Source: DASPKW01 sp038244055 (GTDB lineage Bacteria > Planctomycetota > Phycisphaerae > Tepidisphaerales > Tepidisphaeraceae). From it: DNA of 12,425 nucleotides. A model generated the notes under the pieces. It saw only the letters and a list, made by a program, of their open reading frames with translations. It had not been told where the DNA came from and did no database searches. Both the position numbers and the translations under genes were made by a program. Below are positions 6,035-12,219 of this stretch, piece after piece (position 1 is the first letter of the stretch; every line of letters begins with the position of its first letter). The DNA is taken from the NCBI GenBank assembly GCA_038244055.1, contig JBBRTW010000195.1:1-12425 (forward strand), in the 5' to 3' direction.

Positions 6035-7417
6035 GTGAAGCAGATATTGAGTATTGTTCTCGTGGGCTGTTCCTTTGGCGTCGGCACTCTTCTGGCCGAT
6101 GGCCCGGCCACGCGCCCAGCGCCGGCGACTCAGCCTGCGGGCACCCAGCCTGCCGCGCCCGCCAAGGGTGCGGCGAATGTGCCGGCGAATGCGCCCGCGG
6201 CCCAGGGACCGGCGGCCGGGCCGGCCGCTGCCAAGCCGGCGGCGGTCGTTGTCAACGGGGTGGTCGCCAAGCGCGTGGGGATGGGTTTCAACGCCAAGGC
6301 CCAGCGCGATGCCCAGAAGCAGAGCATCAAGAACATGGCCGATGGGGGCTCGTTCAAAATGAGCGATATCGTCCGCTTCTCCATCGCCGATGGGCGCATC
6401 AAGGCCGAGTGGACTGGCAAATTCCCCTCCGGCCAGCCCAAGCGGATCAAGATCGAAGGGTCCGATGCGACCTGGATGGTCAGCCAGTTCAGCCAGGGGG
6501 TCAATTCGTTCTACACGATGGTTCGCTACGATTTCGACGCGGCCGATGATGAGCTCTGGATGACCAACTTCTCCTTCCAGCAGGCGCAGAATGTGCTGTC
6601 GATCTCGGCGCAGGGGGGGGATACCTGCGAGATCATGCGGATGTTTTACAGCCAGCAGCCCAACCATGTGATTGTGAACGTGACCGGCTGGGATCAGGGC
6701 CGGGCCAAGCAGATCGTGTCGGCCAACGCGCCGGACCTGACGCAGCTTCGGTCCGATCATCCGGATGAAGTCCGGAAATTCCTCGCGCCGGTGCTACGGA
6801 AGCTGACCGGCCAGCCTCTGCTGCGGCCGGGCGCTTCGGATATGTACCGCGTTTTCGCGCAAATCCCGGCCGATCCCAAGATCACCAGCCGGATCGAGGC
6901 GCTGCTTCCGGATCTGATCTCGCCGATGCCGACCGATCGCGAGCGGGCGGCCGCCACGCTTCATGCGCTGGGCATTCCCGGCGCGCTGGCGGCGCTGCGG
7001 TTCGATCCCGATCTGCTTCTGCCCGAGCAATTCAACCGCCTGAGCGATTTGATCGCCGCGCACAGCCGGATGCTCATCGATGACCCGGCCGCGCTGATGA
7101 AGGATGTGGAATTTCTGCTCGACTGCGCCGAGGACGATGACTTGACCATCCGCCAGACGGCCATCGCGGCGCTGGAAAAATTGCTGGGCAGGAAGACGGA
7201 TATCGATCCGACCGCGCCGGCCGCCAAACGCACGGCCGCGATCGATGCCCTGCGCGTCAAACTCGCCAAGGAGCGCAAGGCCAATGCGCCCAAGGATGCC
7301 GCCGCCGCGCCCGCCAACGGCCAGAACGCCAATGGGCCCGTGGCGGTGCCGCTGCAGCAGATCGCGCCGGCGGGTGGTGGCGCGGCCGGGGGCGGGGCGG
7401 TTTTGCGGATTCGCTGA
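6035..7417 (+). CDS. Exported protein of an unrecognised family with HEAT-like C-terminal region (paralog A)
   Basis: This 460-residue exported protein is homologous to the protein at 10775-11887. GTG at 6035 is chosen because GGAGG sits 5 nt upstream and a promoter just before it excludes the ATG at 5996. The N-terminus (MKQILSIVLVGC..., GTG read as Met) is hydrophobic; LVGC at residues 9-12 could be a lipobox, otherwise cleavage would be near LLADG. A Pro/Ala-rich linker (about 24-70, with TRPAPATQPAG) follows. A probable beta domain covers about 105-220, with VRYDFDAADD and LSISAQGGD. Residues about 240-390 are helical and HEAT-like, with HPDEVRKFLAPVLRK, IPADP and LLDCAEDDDLTIRQTAIAALEKLLG. 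The tail is Gly/Ala/Pro-rich. No catalytic motif is visible. The molybdoenzyme gene starts 20 nt after the stop but has its own promoter-like box. Function unknown; a scaffold or binding role fits the HEAT-like segment. Confidence 0.82.
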   Translation: MKQILSIVLVGCSFGVGTLLADGPATRPAPATQPAGTQPAAPAKGAANVPANAPAAQGPAAGPAAAKPAAVVVNGVVAKRVGMGFNAKAQRDAQKQSIKNMADGGSFKMSDIVRFSIADGRIKAEWTGKFPSGQPKRIKIEGSDATWMVSQFSQGVNSFYTMVRYDFDAADDELWMTNFSFQQAQNVLSISAQGGDTCEIMRMFYSQQPNHVIVNVTGWDQGRAKQIVSANAPDLTQLRSDHPDEVRKFLAPVLRKLTGQPLLRPGASDMYRVFAQIPADPKITSRIEALLPDLISPMPTDRERAAATLHALGIPGALAALRFDPDLLLPEQFNRLSDLIAAHSRMLIDDPAALMKDVEFLLDCAEDDDLTIRQTAIAALEKLLGRKTDIDPTAPAAKRTAAIDALRVKLAKERKANAPKDAAAAPANGQNANGPVAVPLQQIAPAGGGAAGGGAVLRIR

Positions 7418-7424
7418 TCGCGCC

Positions 7425-7430
7425 TACGAT
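7425..7430 (+). promoter_or_regulatory. TANNNT box 7 nt before the molybdoenzyme ATG (leaderless promoter candidate)
   Basis: TACGAT lies 7 nt upstream of the ATG at 7438, and no Shine-Dalgarno sequence is present. A start point on or next to the ATG would give a leaderless message. A weak TTGCGG lies 16 nt further upstream. The same layout occurs before the gene at 10775. Confidence 0.45.
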
Positions 7431-7437
7431 TCGGTTC

Positions 7438-8067
7438 ATGCAAACGCCTTCGACCTCCGATCGTCCCCGGATCATCAGCCCCGACACTCTGCGCGGCTCG
7501 CCGGAAGAGCGGACGCCCCCCTCGCAATCGCTGACGGCGAAGTGGCCCGTGCTGCATTATGGATCGGTGCCCGAGGTCGACCCGCATTCACCCGATTGGA
7601 GCCTGCGCGTCTTCGGTCTGGTCGATCGCGTATACGAACTGACCTACGACGAGCTGAAGGCCATGCCGAAGGTGGATGTGGTGTGCGACATGCATTGCGT
7701 GACGCACTGGAGCCGGCTGAACAATGTCTTCACCGGCGTCCCGACCCGGCTGATCGTGGAAAAGGCCAAGCCGATGGCGAATGCCCGCTTCGTGATGTGC
7801 CACAGCGAACAGGGGTTCACCACCAACCTCCCGCTCGAGCAGTTCATCGCTGAAGACTGCATTTTAACCTGGGCTTGGGAAGGCCAGGACATCACCCCCG
7901 ATCACGGCTGGCCCCTGCGCGGTCTGGTGCCGCGGCTCTATCTCTGGAAAAGCGCCAAATGGATTCGCGGGATCGAACTGCGAGCCACCGATGCCCCGGG
8001 ATTCTGGGAGCAGAACGGCTACCACATGCACGGTGACCCCTGGCGGGAAGAGCGGTTTGGATGGTGA
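7438..8067 (+). CDS. Sulfite-oxidase-fold molybdopterin oxidoreductase, compact cytoplasmic form
   Basis: This 209-residue protein is almost entirely the molybdopterin-binding domain of the sulfite oxidase family. Cys87 in CDMHCVTHWS is the expected molybdenum ligand. HYGSVPEVD and WSLRVFGLVDR are typical of the N-terminal part. PLRGLVPRLYLWKSAKWIRG (159-178) and the C-terminal GYHMHGDPWREERFGW match short family members annotated as sulfite oxidase-like oxidoreductases. There is no heme domain, dimerisation domain or twin-arginine signal, so it is predicted to stay in the cytoplasm, unlike MsrP (YedY). Substrate is unknown; reduction or oxidation of a small sulfur or oxo compound is the family expectation. 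The ATG at 7438 is the only in-frame start that keeps the conserved N-terminal part. It has no Shine-Dalgarno sequence but a TACGAT box 7 nt upstream. It begins 20 nt after the paralog A stop, on the same strand. A CACGAAGG-type repeat begins 13 nt after its own stop. Confidence 0.92.
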   Translation: MQTPSTSDRPRIISPDTLRGSPEERTPPSQSLTAKWPVLHYGSVPEVDPHSPDWSLRVFGLVDRVYELTYDELKAMPKVDVVCDMHCVTHWSRLNNVFTGVPTRLIVEKAKPMANARFVMCHSEQGFTTNLPLEQFIAEDCILTWAWEGQDITPDHGWPLRGLVPRLYLWKSAKWIRGIELRATDAPGFWEQNGYHMHGDPWREERFGW

Positions 8068-8080
8068 TCTTCGGAGATTG

Positions 8081-8114
8081 AACCACGAAGGGCACGAATG
8101 GCGCGAAGAGAAAA
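8081..8114 (+). repeat. CACGAAGG-type 9-nt repeat tract, copy 1
   Basis: Three 9-nt units (CACGAAGGG, CACGAATGG, CGCGAAGAG) preceded by AAC, then AAAA. The tract begins 13 nt after the molybdoenzyme stop. A similar tract at 8803-8836 is in inverted orientation; the first 11 bases (AACCACGAAGG) are identical and most of the rest agrees. The remaining DNA to 8189 shows nothing clear. Confidence 0.6.
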
Positions 8115-8189
8115 CAGTTGAAGAGTGAAAATGACTCCAAGTTTTATCCGCCCAAGCCCGCGCCTATTGCGCCGTTATCGCTGATACGC

Positions 8190-8747
8190 TCATTCCCTCA
8201 ATGGTATCGCATTCGGTCCGGCCACGTGCTTCAGCTTCAACACCAGTTCCCCCGCGGGATTGAATTCAATCTGGCTCGTCGGCGGAAGCCTGTCCGGCGT
8301 CAATGGCATTTTTGAATAGTAACTCACGACAAACATTTCATATCCTTCCGCCGTTGCCTCGATGGAAACTCCGAAGTCCCTGTAAACCGCCCAGAACATC
8401 GGGTGACCGTAGAATTGCGTTGAAGCAGTCAACTGCGCCTGGCGCACATGGAACATCCCAGAGATGTCGCGGTCCACTTGGAGTGGTTCACCGCCAGGAT
8501 GATGGGTCAGCTCAGGTGGGAAAGCACTCGAAGTGTTTTCAAAGGGCCACGCACTTACTGACATCTTGGCCACACCGATGTCCTGACGCGTTTCAAAATC
8601 GACAACTCGAATTCCGGGATTCGGCTCTGGCAGCGCCCGAACAAAATGCGTCGTGATCAAGCCGCACCCTTGCACGCACCACATCAGAATCAAGCAGCAT
8701 GCCCGGAGAAGAGGTCCAATTTTCGGCGCGTTTAATAATCTGATCAT
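8190..8747 (-). CDS. Predicted orphan lipoprotein of lower GC content
   Basis: This 185-residue protein has an N-terminal hydrophobic segment (LLRACCLILMWCVQGCG) ending in a lipobox-like VQGC, so it is probably a lipoprotein anchored at Cys28. The mature part shows no family that I recognise. It contains IRVVDFETRQDIGVAKMSVSAW, GMFHVRQAQLTA, a Trp/Tyr-rich FWAVYRDFGVSIEATAEGY and a C-terminal ELVLKLKHV; the pattern resembles a small beta-sandwich, possibly a carboxypeptidase-regulatory-like fold, but this is weak. By hand count its GC is about 55 percent, clearly lower than the flanking genes. It is framed by inverted CACGAAGG repeat tracts. No clear Shine-Dalgarno precedes the ATG at 8747; a 15-nt palindrome lies 9 nt upstream. 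Taken together this suggests a gene acquired separately from its neighbours. The reading frame is intact, and the signal peptide argues for a real gene. Confidence 0.65.
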   Translation of the reverse strand: MIRLLNAPKIGPLLRACCLILMWCVQGCGLITTHFVRALPEPNPGIRVVDFETRQDIGVAKMSVSAWPFENTSSAFPPELTHHPGGEPLQVDRDISGMFHVRQAQLTASTQFYGHPMFWAVYRDFGVSIEATAEGYEMFVVSYYSKMPLTPDRLPPTSQIEFNPAGELVLKLKHVAGPNAIPLRE

Positions 8748-8756
8748 GTGAGATTA

Positions 8757-8771
8757 AGCGAGAATCTCGCT
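8757..8771. promoter_or_regulatory. 15-nt palindrome before the orphan lipoprotein start
   Basis: AGCGAGA-A-TCTCGCT is a perfect 7-bp dyad with one central base, 9 nt upstream of the start codon at 8747. It overlaps the place where a ribosome site would be expected and could act as an operator or a translation-blocking hairpin. No partner is known. Confidence 0.35.
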
Positions 8772-8802
8772 CAAATCGTTCACTTCACCGATTTCCACCT
8801 GA

Positions 8803-8836
8803 CTTTTTCTTCGTGGCCTTAGTATCCTTCGTGGTT
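8803..8836 (-). repeat. CACGAAGG-type repeat tract, copy 2 (inverted)
   Basis: On the - strand it reads AACCACGAAGG, then ATACTAAGG, CCACGAAGA and AAAA. Its first bases overlap the TAA stop of the propeller gene (8835-8837). Together with 8081-8114 it forms imperfect inverted repeats around the orphan lipoprotein gene, and each copy has the same orientation relative to the gene it follows. Confidence 0.6.
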
Positions 8837-10601
8837 ATTTTCCGTCCAACTGATAACACCCCGCCTCCTCCCCATTCCTCACCAGCAACTTCCCATGCGC
8901 GATCACCGGATGATTCCACGTTTTCCCCTCGATCGCCTGAAAACTCGCGATTTCGCGGTACTCCTCCGGCCTGGCCTCCACCAGCGCGACCTCACCATGC
9001 TCCGAGAGGATCAACAGCACATCTTGATCGGGCAGTAGCAACACCTGCCCGTTGCCATACCCTTTGGATGACCGCCACTTCGATTTGCCCGTTTCCAGAT
9101 CGATGCAGGTAAACGTGCTGCCGTCGAAGCCGTAGAGGTGGCCCTTGTGGATGACCACATCGTTGTAATACGGCTTGATCGAGCGCGAGGTCCAGATTTC
9201 TTTTGTGGTCCAATCGGGGCCGCTGCGGGTGATGTGAATCCGCCGCGTACCGATGCCGAAGGCAGCGCCGAAGAGCAGATCGGTATCGTTGATGATCGTC
9301 GGCTGGGTGACGCGATTGGCCGCCCCGCCGAGTTTGAATTCATGTTGCCAGAGAACCCGGCCAGTGACCGGTTCCAGCCCGACCGCCCCCGATTCGCTGA
9401 CGTACACGATCTGCTCGACCCCATCGATCTTGGAAAGCTGCGGCGAGCAGTAACTCCACCCATCGCCGGAGGCCCACGCCGGCAGCCCGGTGGCCGCATT
9501 GTAGGCCATGATGCTCTTCCCTTTCGCGCCGGTGAGGACGGCCACATTCGCTCCCGCGATCAGCGGCGAGGACGAAAAGCCCCACGGCGGCAGCGCGGCC
9601 CCCGATTCCGCCTTCACATCGCGCGACCAGATCAATTTCCCGCTCTGCGCCTCCAGGCAATTGAGCCGCCCAGTCGCGCCCATCGCGTAGATTTTCCCCG
9701 CATCAAATGTCGGCGTGGCCCGCGGCCCCGGCCCGGCCATCGCTTCATTGAAGCGGACATTGTCGCCATGGGCCCAGACTTCATCGCCCGTGGCCAGCCG
9801 ATAAGCCGCAACCACTTCCACCTCCCCGCGCTGTTCCTGCGTAATCGCCAGATCGCCGACCACACAGAACGAGGACCACCCCGGCCCGATCAGATGCTTC
9901 CAGAGCAGTTTGGGCGGATGCTTGGCCCAGTCCGTCTGGAGGGCAAACCCCGCCAGCCGCCCATCGCGCATCGGCCCGCGGTAGGCCGGCCAATCGCCCG
10001 ATGCCAGCTCGAGCGCCGCGGTGGCGGTTGTCGGCGCTGTCATCGCCTTGTCCTTCAAGCTGGCGAGATAGCGCTCCTCGGCCGTCTGGCTCCAGCGCCA
10101 GGTGAGTGTGATGTGGATGCTGCCATCGACACCATCCATGCGGAAGAGGGTGAAGAAACCCCAAGCCATCGCGATGGCCGCGATCAGCCCAAGCCGCATG
10201 CGCCGCTGATCGAGCCGCGCCCCGATCAGGCTCCACGCCACCCACGCCGTCACCGCAACCGGCGCACCCAGAACCAGATAGACCATCTTCATGGTTGGAT
10301 GGCTGAGCGGGATCGCGATCGCCAGAAATGCGATGAACGCGATCAATCCCGTCCAGCGCGTCTTCCAGGGCAGGCGGCTGAAACCGAGCCACCAGATGAT
10401 CGTCGCCACCACGCCGAGCACCGGCCCCCAGACCATCGTCATAAAATGCAGGATCGTGCCCGTTGCCAACCAGGCGGGGATCTTGATCAGCGGCCACAGC
10501 GCCATAACGATCACCACACCCGGCCAGAGCCGCGGCGCGCGCCTGGCGGCGGGTGATTCGGAAGGGTAATCGAGGCCAAACGATGGAGCGGATGAAGTCA
10601 T
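8835..10601 (-). CDS. Membrane-anchored PQQ-type beta-propeller protein
   Basis: This 588-residue protein has five predicted transmembrane helices in its first 155 residues (about 26-48, 49-73, 83-100, 106-128 and 136-154). A large soluble domain starts at GDWPAYRGPMRDG (about 202). The soluble part is a PQQ-like or BamB-like propeller. Repeated blades are seen as YRLATGDEVWAHG, GRLNCLEAQSGKLIWSRD, YNAATGLPAWASGDG, LEPVTGRVLWQHEF, IDLETGKSKWRSSKGYG and a closing VLLILSEHGEVALVEA. Similar planctomycete proteins are often exported; the N-terminal multi-helix anchor is less usual. It lacks an obvious dehydrogenase active site, so binding or assembly is more likely than PQQ catalysis. I chose the ATG at 10601; the reading frame runs up to 10730, but that extension has no ribosome site and crosses the predicted promoter. 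It is divergent from paralog B at 10775. Confidence 0.85.
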   Translation of the reverse strand: MTSSAPSFGLDYPSESPAARRAPRLWPGVVIVMALWPLIKIPAWLATGTILHFMTMVWGPVLGVVATIIWWLGFSRLPWKTRWTGLIAFIAFLAIAIPLSHPTMKMVYLVLGAPVAVTAWVAWSLIGARLDQRRMRLGLIAAIAMAWGFFTLFRMDGVDGSIHITLTWRWSQTAEERYLASLKDKAMTAPTTATAALELASGDWPAYRGPMRDGRLAGFALQTDWAKHPPKLLWKHLIGPGWSSFCVVGDLAITQEQRGEVEVVAAYRLATGDEVWAHGDNVRFNEAMAGPGPRATPTFDAGKIYAMGATGRLNCLEAQSGKLIWSRDVKAESGAALPPWGFSSSPLIAGANVAVLTGAKGKSIMAYNAATGLPAWASGDGWSYCSPQLSKIDGVEQIVYVSESGAVGLEPVTGRVLWQHEFKLGGAANRVTQPTIINDTDLLFGAAFGIGTRRIHITRSGPDWTTKEIWTSRSIKPYYNDVVIHKGHLYGFDGSTFTCIDLETGKSKWRSSKGYGNGQVLLLPDQDVLLILSEHGEVALVEARPEEYREIASFQAIEGKTWNHPVIAHGKLLVRNGEEAGCYQLDGK

Positions 10602-10653
10602 GGAGCGTTCCAGGATCGAGAAAATGGAATGAGTCAACCTGCTGTCGAGACGA

Positions 10654-10662
10654 ATGATAGCA
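10654..10662 (-). promoter_or_regulatory. Extended -10 promoter for the propeller gene
   Basis: On the - strand this reads TGCTATCAT, an extended -10 box (TGn plus TATCAT). It predicts a start point near 10647 and a leader of about 46 nt before the ATG at 10601. It argues against starts further upstream. No clear -35 hexamer is seen. Confidence 0.45.
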
Positions 10663-10720
10663 CCGCACCGGGAACATTGTCTTTGCCCCGCGGATCGAAC
10701 GGATCGAACAAGGAATGCCA

Positions 10721-10734
10721 TTTTTTGCAAAAAA
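10721..10734. promoter_or_regulatory. 14-nt A/T palindrome in the divergent promoter region
   Basis: TTTTTTGCAAAAAA is a perfect palindrome between the divergent starts at 10601 and 10775, in a GC-rich background. Paired A-tracts of this kind bend DNA and can be a binding site for a nucleoid protein or regulator. It lies about 27-40 nt upstream of the TAGAAT box of paralog B. Confidence 0.35.
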
Positions 10735-10760
10735 GTCTACGAAGCGCCGGGCGATGGGGT

Positions 10761-10766
10761 TAGAAT
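10761..10766 (+). promoter_or_regulatory. TANNNT box 8 nt before the paralog B ATG (leaderless promoter candidate)
   Basis: TAGAAT lies 8 nt upstream of the ATG at 10775, with no Shine-Dalgarno sequence between. Transcription would start at or beside the ATG. The layout is the same as before the molybdoenzyme gene at 7438. No -35 match was found. Confidence 0.45.
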
Positions 10767-10774
10767 GGCCGGCC

Positions 10775-11887
10775 ATGCGATTCACCTCGCGGCTTCTCGG
10801 CGCCTTCCTCCCGCTTGCTGCGGGGGCGCTTAGCGCGTATCCGGCCGGGGCGCAGATTGCCGGCGGCAACCGCGAATCGTCCAAAACCCTGATTGCCAAC
10901 TATCGCCAGCTCGATCCGATCCCGGCCGGCGGGTTGCTGAAGATCAAGCCCGTCGATGGCCTGCTCACCGCCGAATTAATCGCCAAGCTGCCCGAGAATG
11001 AATCCATCCGCGTCAGCGTCGAAGGCTCGAATGCCGTCTGGGCCATCCGCAACCGCAACGGCGCGGGCCTGCCCATGCTCACGATGACCCGCTACGATTT
11101 CGATGCCCCGGCCGATGCCAACTGGTCCATTTCCCTGTCGATTCGCAACAACTATTTCTCCATTTACGCCCAAACCGGCGACATCGCCAACGGCGCGCGC
11201 ACGCGCCTGACGCAATCGGGCAAGACGCTTCGCCTGACCATCTCCGATGGCCAGCGCGGCATCCAGAATTCGATCCTGAACGCCCAGGCCGAAACCCTCC
11301 AGCAGCTTCAAAAGGAACACCCCGAGCCGGTGCGCAAGTACCTCGCCCCGGTGCTGCGCATCATCGCCGGCAGTTCCCTCCTCAAGCCGGGCCCGGCCGA
11401 TGTCTATCGCATGTTCGGCTCCATCCCCGCCGACCCCGATGCCGCCAAGGCCCTGGATGAACTGATGCCGCTGCTGGATGGCGCGACCTTCACCGTTCGC
11501 GAGGAGGCCGCCCGCCGACTCGCCGCCATGGGCACGCCCGGCGTGCTGGCCGTGGTGCGCCGCTCCCGCGATGATCTGTCGGTTGAAGCCCGCAACCGCA
11601 TCGATGCCTTTCTCGCCGGCCAGGCCAGCCTGGACCTCGACACCCTCGACAGCGCCCGCCGCGATCCCTACCTGCTGATGGATTGCCTCGACGATGAAGA
11701 TGTAAGCGTCCGCGCCGCCGCCAAAGCCGCCCTGGAAGACCTCGCGGGCAAGCCGATCGAGTTCGATGTCCACCTCGAAGGGGCAGCCCGGGCTGAGGCG
11801 ATCGAAAAGATCAGGCCCATCTCGGAAAAGCTGGCGCGGCCGACGACCCGGCCGGCGCTGCCGCCCAAAGCGCCGCCGCTGGAGTGA
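10775..11887 (+). CDS. Exported protein of an unrecognised family with HEAT-like C-terminal region (paralog B)
   Basis: This 370-residue protein is a homolog of the protein at 6035-7417. The signal peptide is MRFTSRLLGAFLPLAAG... with likely cleavage after AYPAGAQ. A probable beta domain (about 48-140) carries SVEGSNAVWAI, MTRYDFDAPAD and FSIYAQTGD, matching paralog A segment by segment. Residues about 178-330 are helical: HPEPVRKYLAPVLRI, DVYRMFGSIPADP, VREEAARRLAAMGTPGVLAV and LMDCLDDEDVSVRAAAKAALEDLAG, the last with the look of a HEAT repeat. The tail is Pro-rich (RPTTRPALPPKAPPLE). By hand alignment about half of 80 residues are identical to paralog A in the HP-VRK block. It lacks the long Pro/Ala linker and the Gly-rich tail of paralog A. 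The ATG at 10775 begins the signal peptide; upstream ATGs at 10715 and 10754 have no ribosome site and precede the promoter-like box. Function unknown. Confidence 0.82.
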   Translation: MRFTSRLLGAFLPLAAGALSAYPAGAQIAGGNRESSKTLIANYRQLDPIPAGGLLKIKPVDGLLTAELIAKLPENESIRVSVEGSNAVWAIRNRNGAGLPMLTMTRYDFDAPADANWSISLSIRNNYFSIYAQTGDIANGARTRLTQSGKTLRLTISDGQRGIQNSILNAQAETLQQLQKEHPEPVRKYLAPVLRIIAGSSLLKPGPADVYRMFGSIPADPDAAKALDELMPLLDGATFTVREEAARRLAAMGTPGVLAVVRRSRDDLSVEARNRIDAFLAGQASLDLDTLDSARRDPYLLMDCLDDEDVSVRAAAKAALEDLAGKPIEFDVHLEGAARAEAIEKIRPISEKLARPTTRPALPPKAPPLE

Positions 11888-11909
11888 CAGCGGAAGACGA
11901 TGCGCATGT

Positions 11910-11929
11910 GGGTCAACAACGCTTGACCC
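11910..11929 (+). terminator. 7-bp hairpin after paralog B
   Basis: GGGTCAA (11910-11916) pairs with TTGACCC (11923-11929) over a 6-nt loop, beginning 22 nt after the stop. It is followed by CATCT rather than a T-run, so it could be a weak terminator or an mRNA end structure. Confidence 0.35.
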
Positions 11930-11962
11930 CATCTCCGCGTTAATCCCTTACGCTCGCGCAGT

Positions 11963-11995
11963 GGAAGGTCAGCCCACAACAGGGCATGACCTTTC
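11963..11995 (+). terminator. Strong bulged hairpin 75 nt after paralog B
   Basis: GGAAGGTCAGCCC (11963-11975) pairs with GGGCATGACCTTTCC (11982-11996) over the loop ACAACA. There are 13 pairs with two single-base bulges. No T-run follows. It could be a transcript end or part of the structured stretch that runs up to the gene at 12220. The unpaired DNA between 11997 and 12076 shows nothing clear. Confidence 0.4.
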
Positions 11996-12076
11996 CCCTC
12001 GCCTAAACTCCCGCCACCACCGATACTTATGAATTCTCAAGTCCATCCCCGCTGCAAAGTCTCGCGATTGTTCTAA

Positions 12077-12203
12077 CGAGCATCCGCGCCCATGGTCTGA
12101 TGCTTCGATGAGTGGTGGCAACGAGCCGGCCACCCAGGAATGCCCGGTGGGCCGGTCGTTCCAGTGGGCTCGAAATCGTCTCCTCCAGGCCGCTGGCCGG
12201 AGG
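12077..12203 (+). promoter_or_regulatory. Structured 5' leader with three stem-loops in series
   Basis: Three hairpins follow each other just before the gene at 12220. Hairpin 1 is CGAGCATC (12077-12084) with GATGCTTCG (12099-12107). Hairpin 2 is AACGAGCCGGCCACC (12120-12134) with GGTGGGCCGGTCGTT (12146-12160), 14 pairs with two single-base bulges over an 11-nt loop. Hairpin 3 is CCTCCAGGCC (12182-12191) with GGCCGGAGG (12195-12203), over a GCT loop. The ribosome site AGGAG (12208-12212) lies 5 nt after hairpin 3, so that stem could control its access. I compared it by eye with cobalamin, c-di-GMP, TPP and glycine riboswitch cores and saw no match. Confidence 0.45.
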
Positions 12204-12219
12204 TTTCCAGGAGTCAGTC

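Noticed and set aside
5921..6760. 279-residue open frame on the - strand opposite paralog A
   Set aside because: It overlaps the well-supported + strand gene, has a His/Arg/Gly/Leu-biased composition typical of an antisense shadow in GC-rich DNA, and lacks a ribosome site.
9138..10556. 472-residue open frame on + opposite the propeller gene
   Set aside because: The composition is Arg/Pro/His-rich and it has no domain. The opposite strand encodes a clear membrane anchor and propeller.
10976..11932. 318-residue open frame on - opposite paralog B
   Set aside because: It is a Gly/Ala/His/Arg-rich antisense shadow. The + frame has a signal peptide and a homolog in the same window.
12077..12219. 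Known riboswitch (cobalamin, c-di-GMP, TPP, glycine) in the leader
   Set aside because: None of the conserved core motifs that I know could be found by eye; I report only a structured leader.
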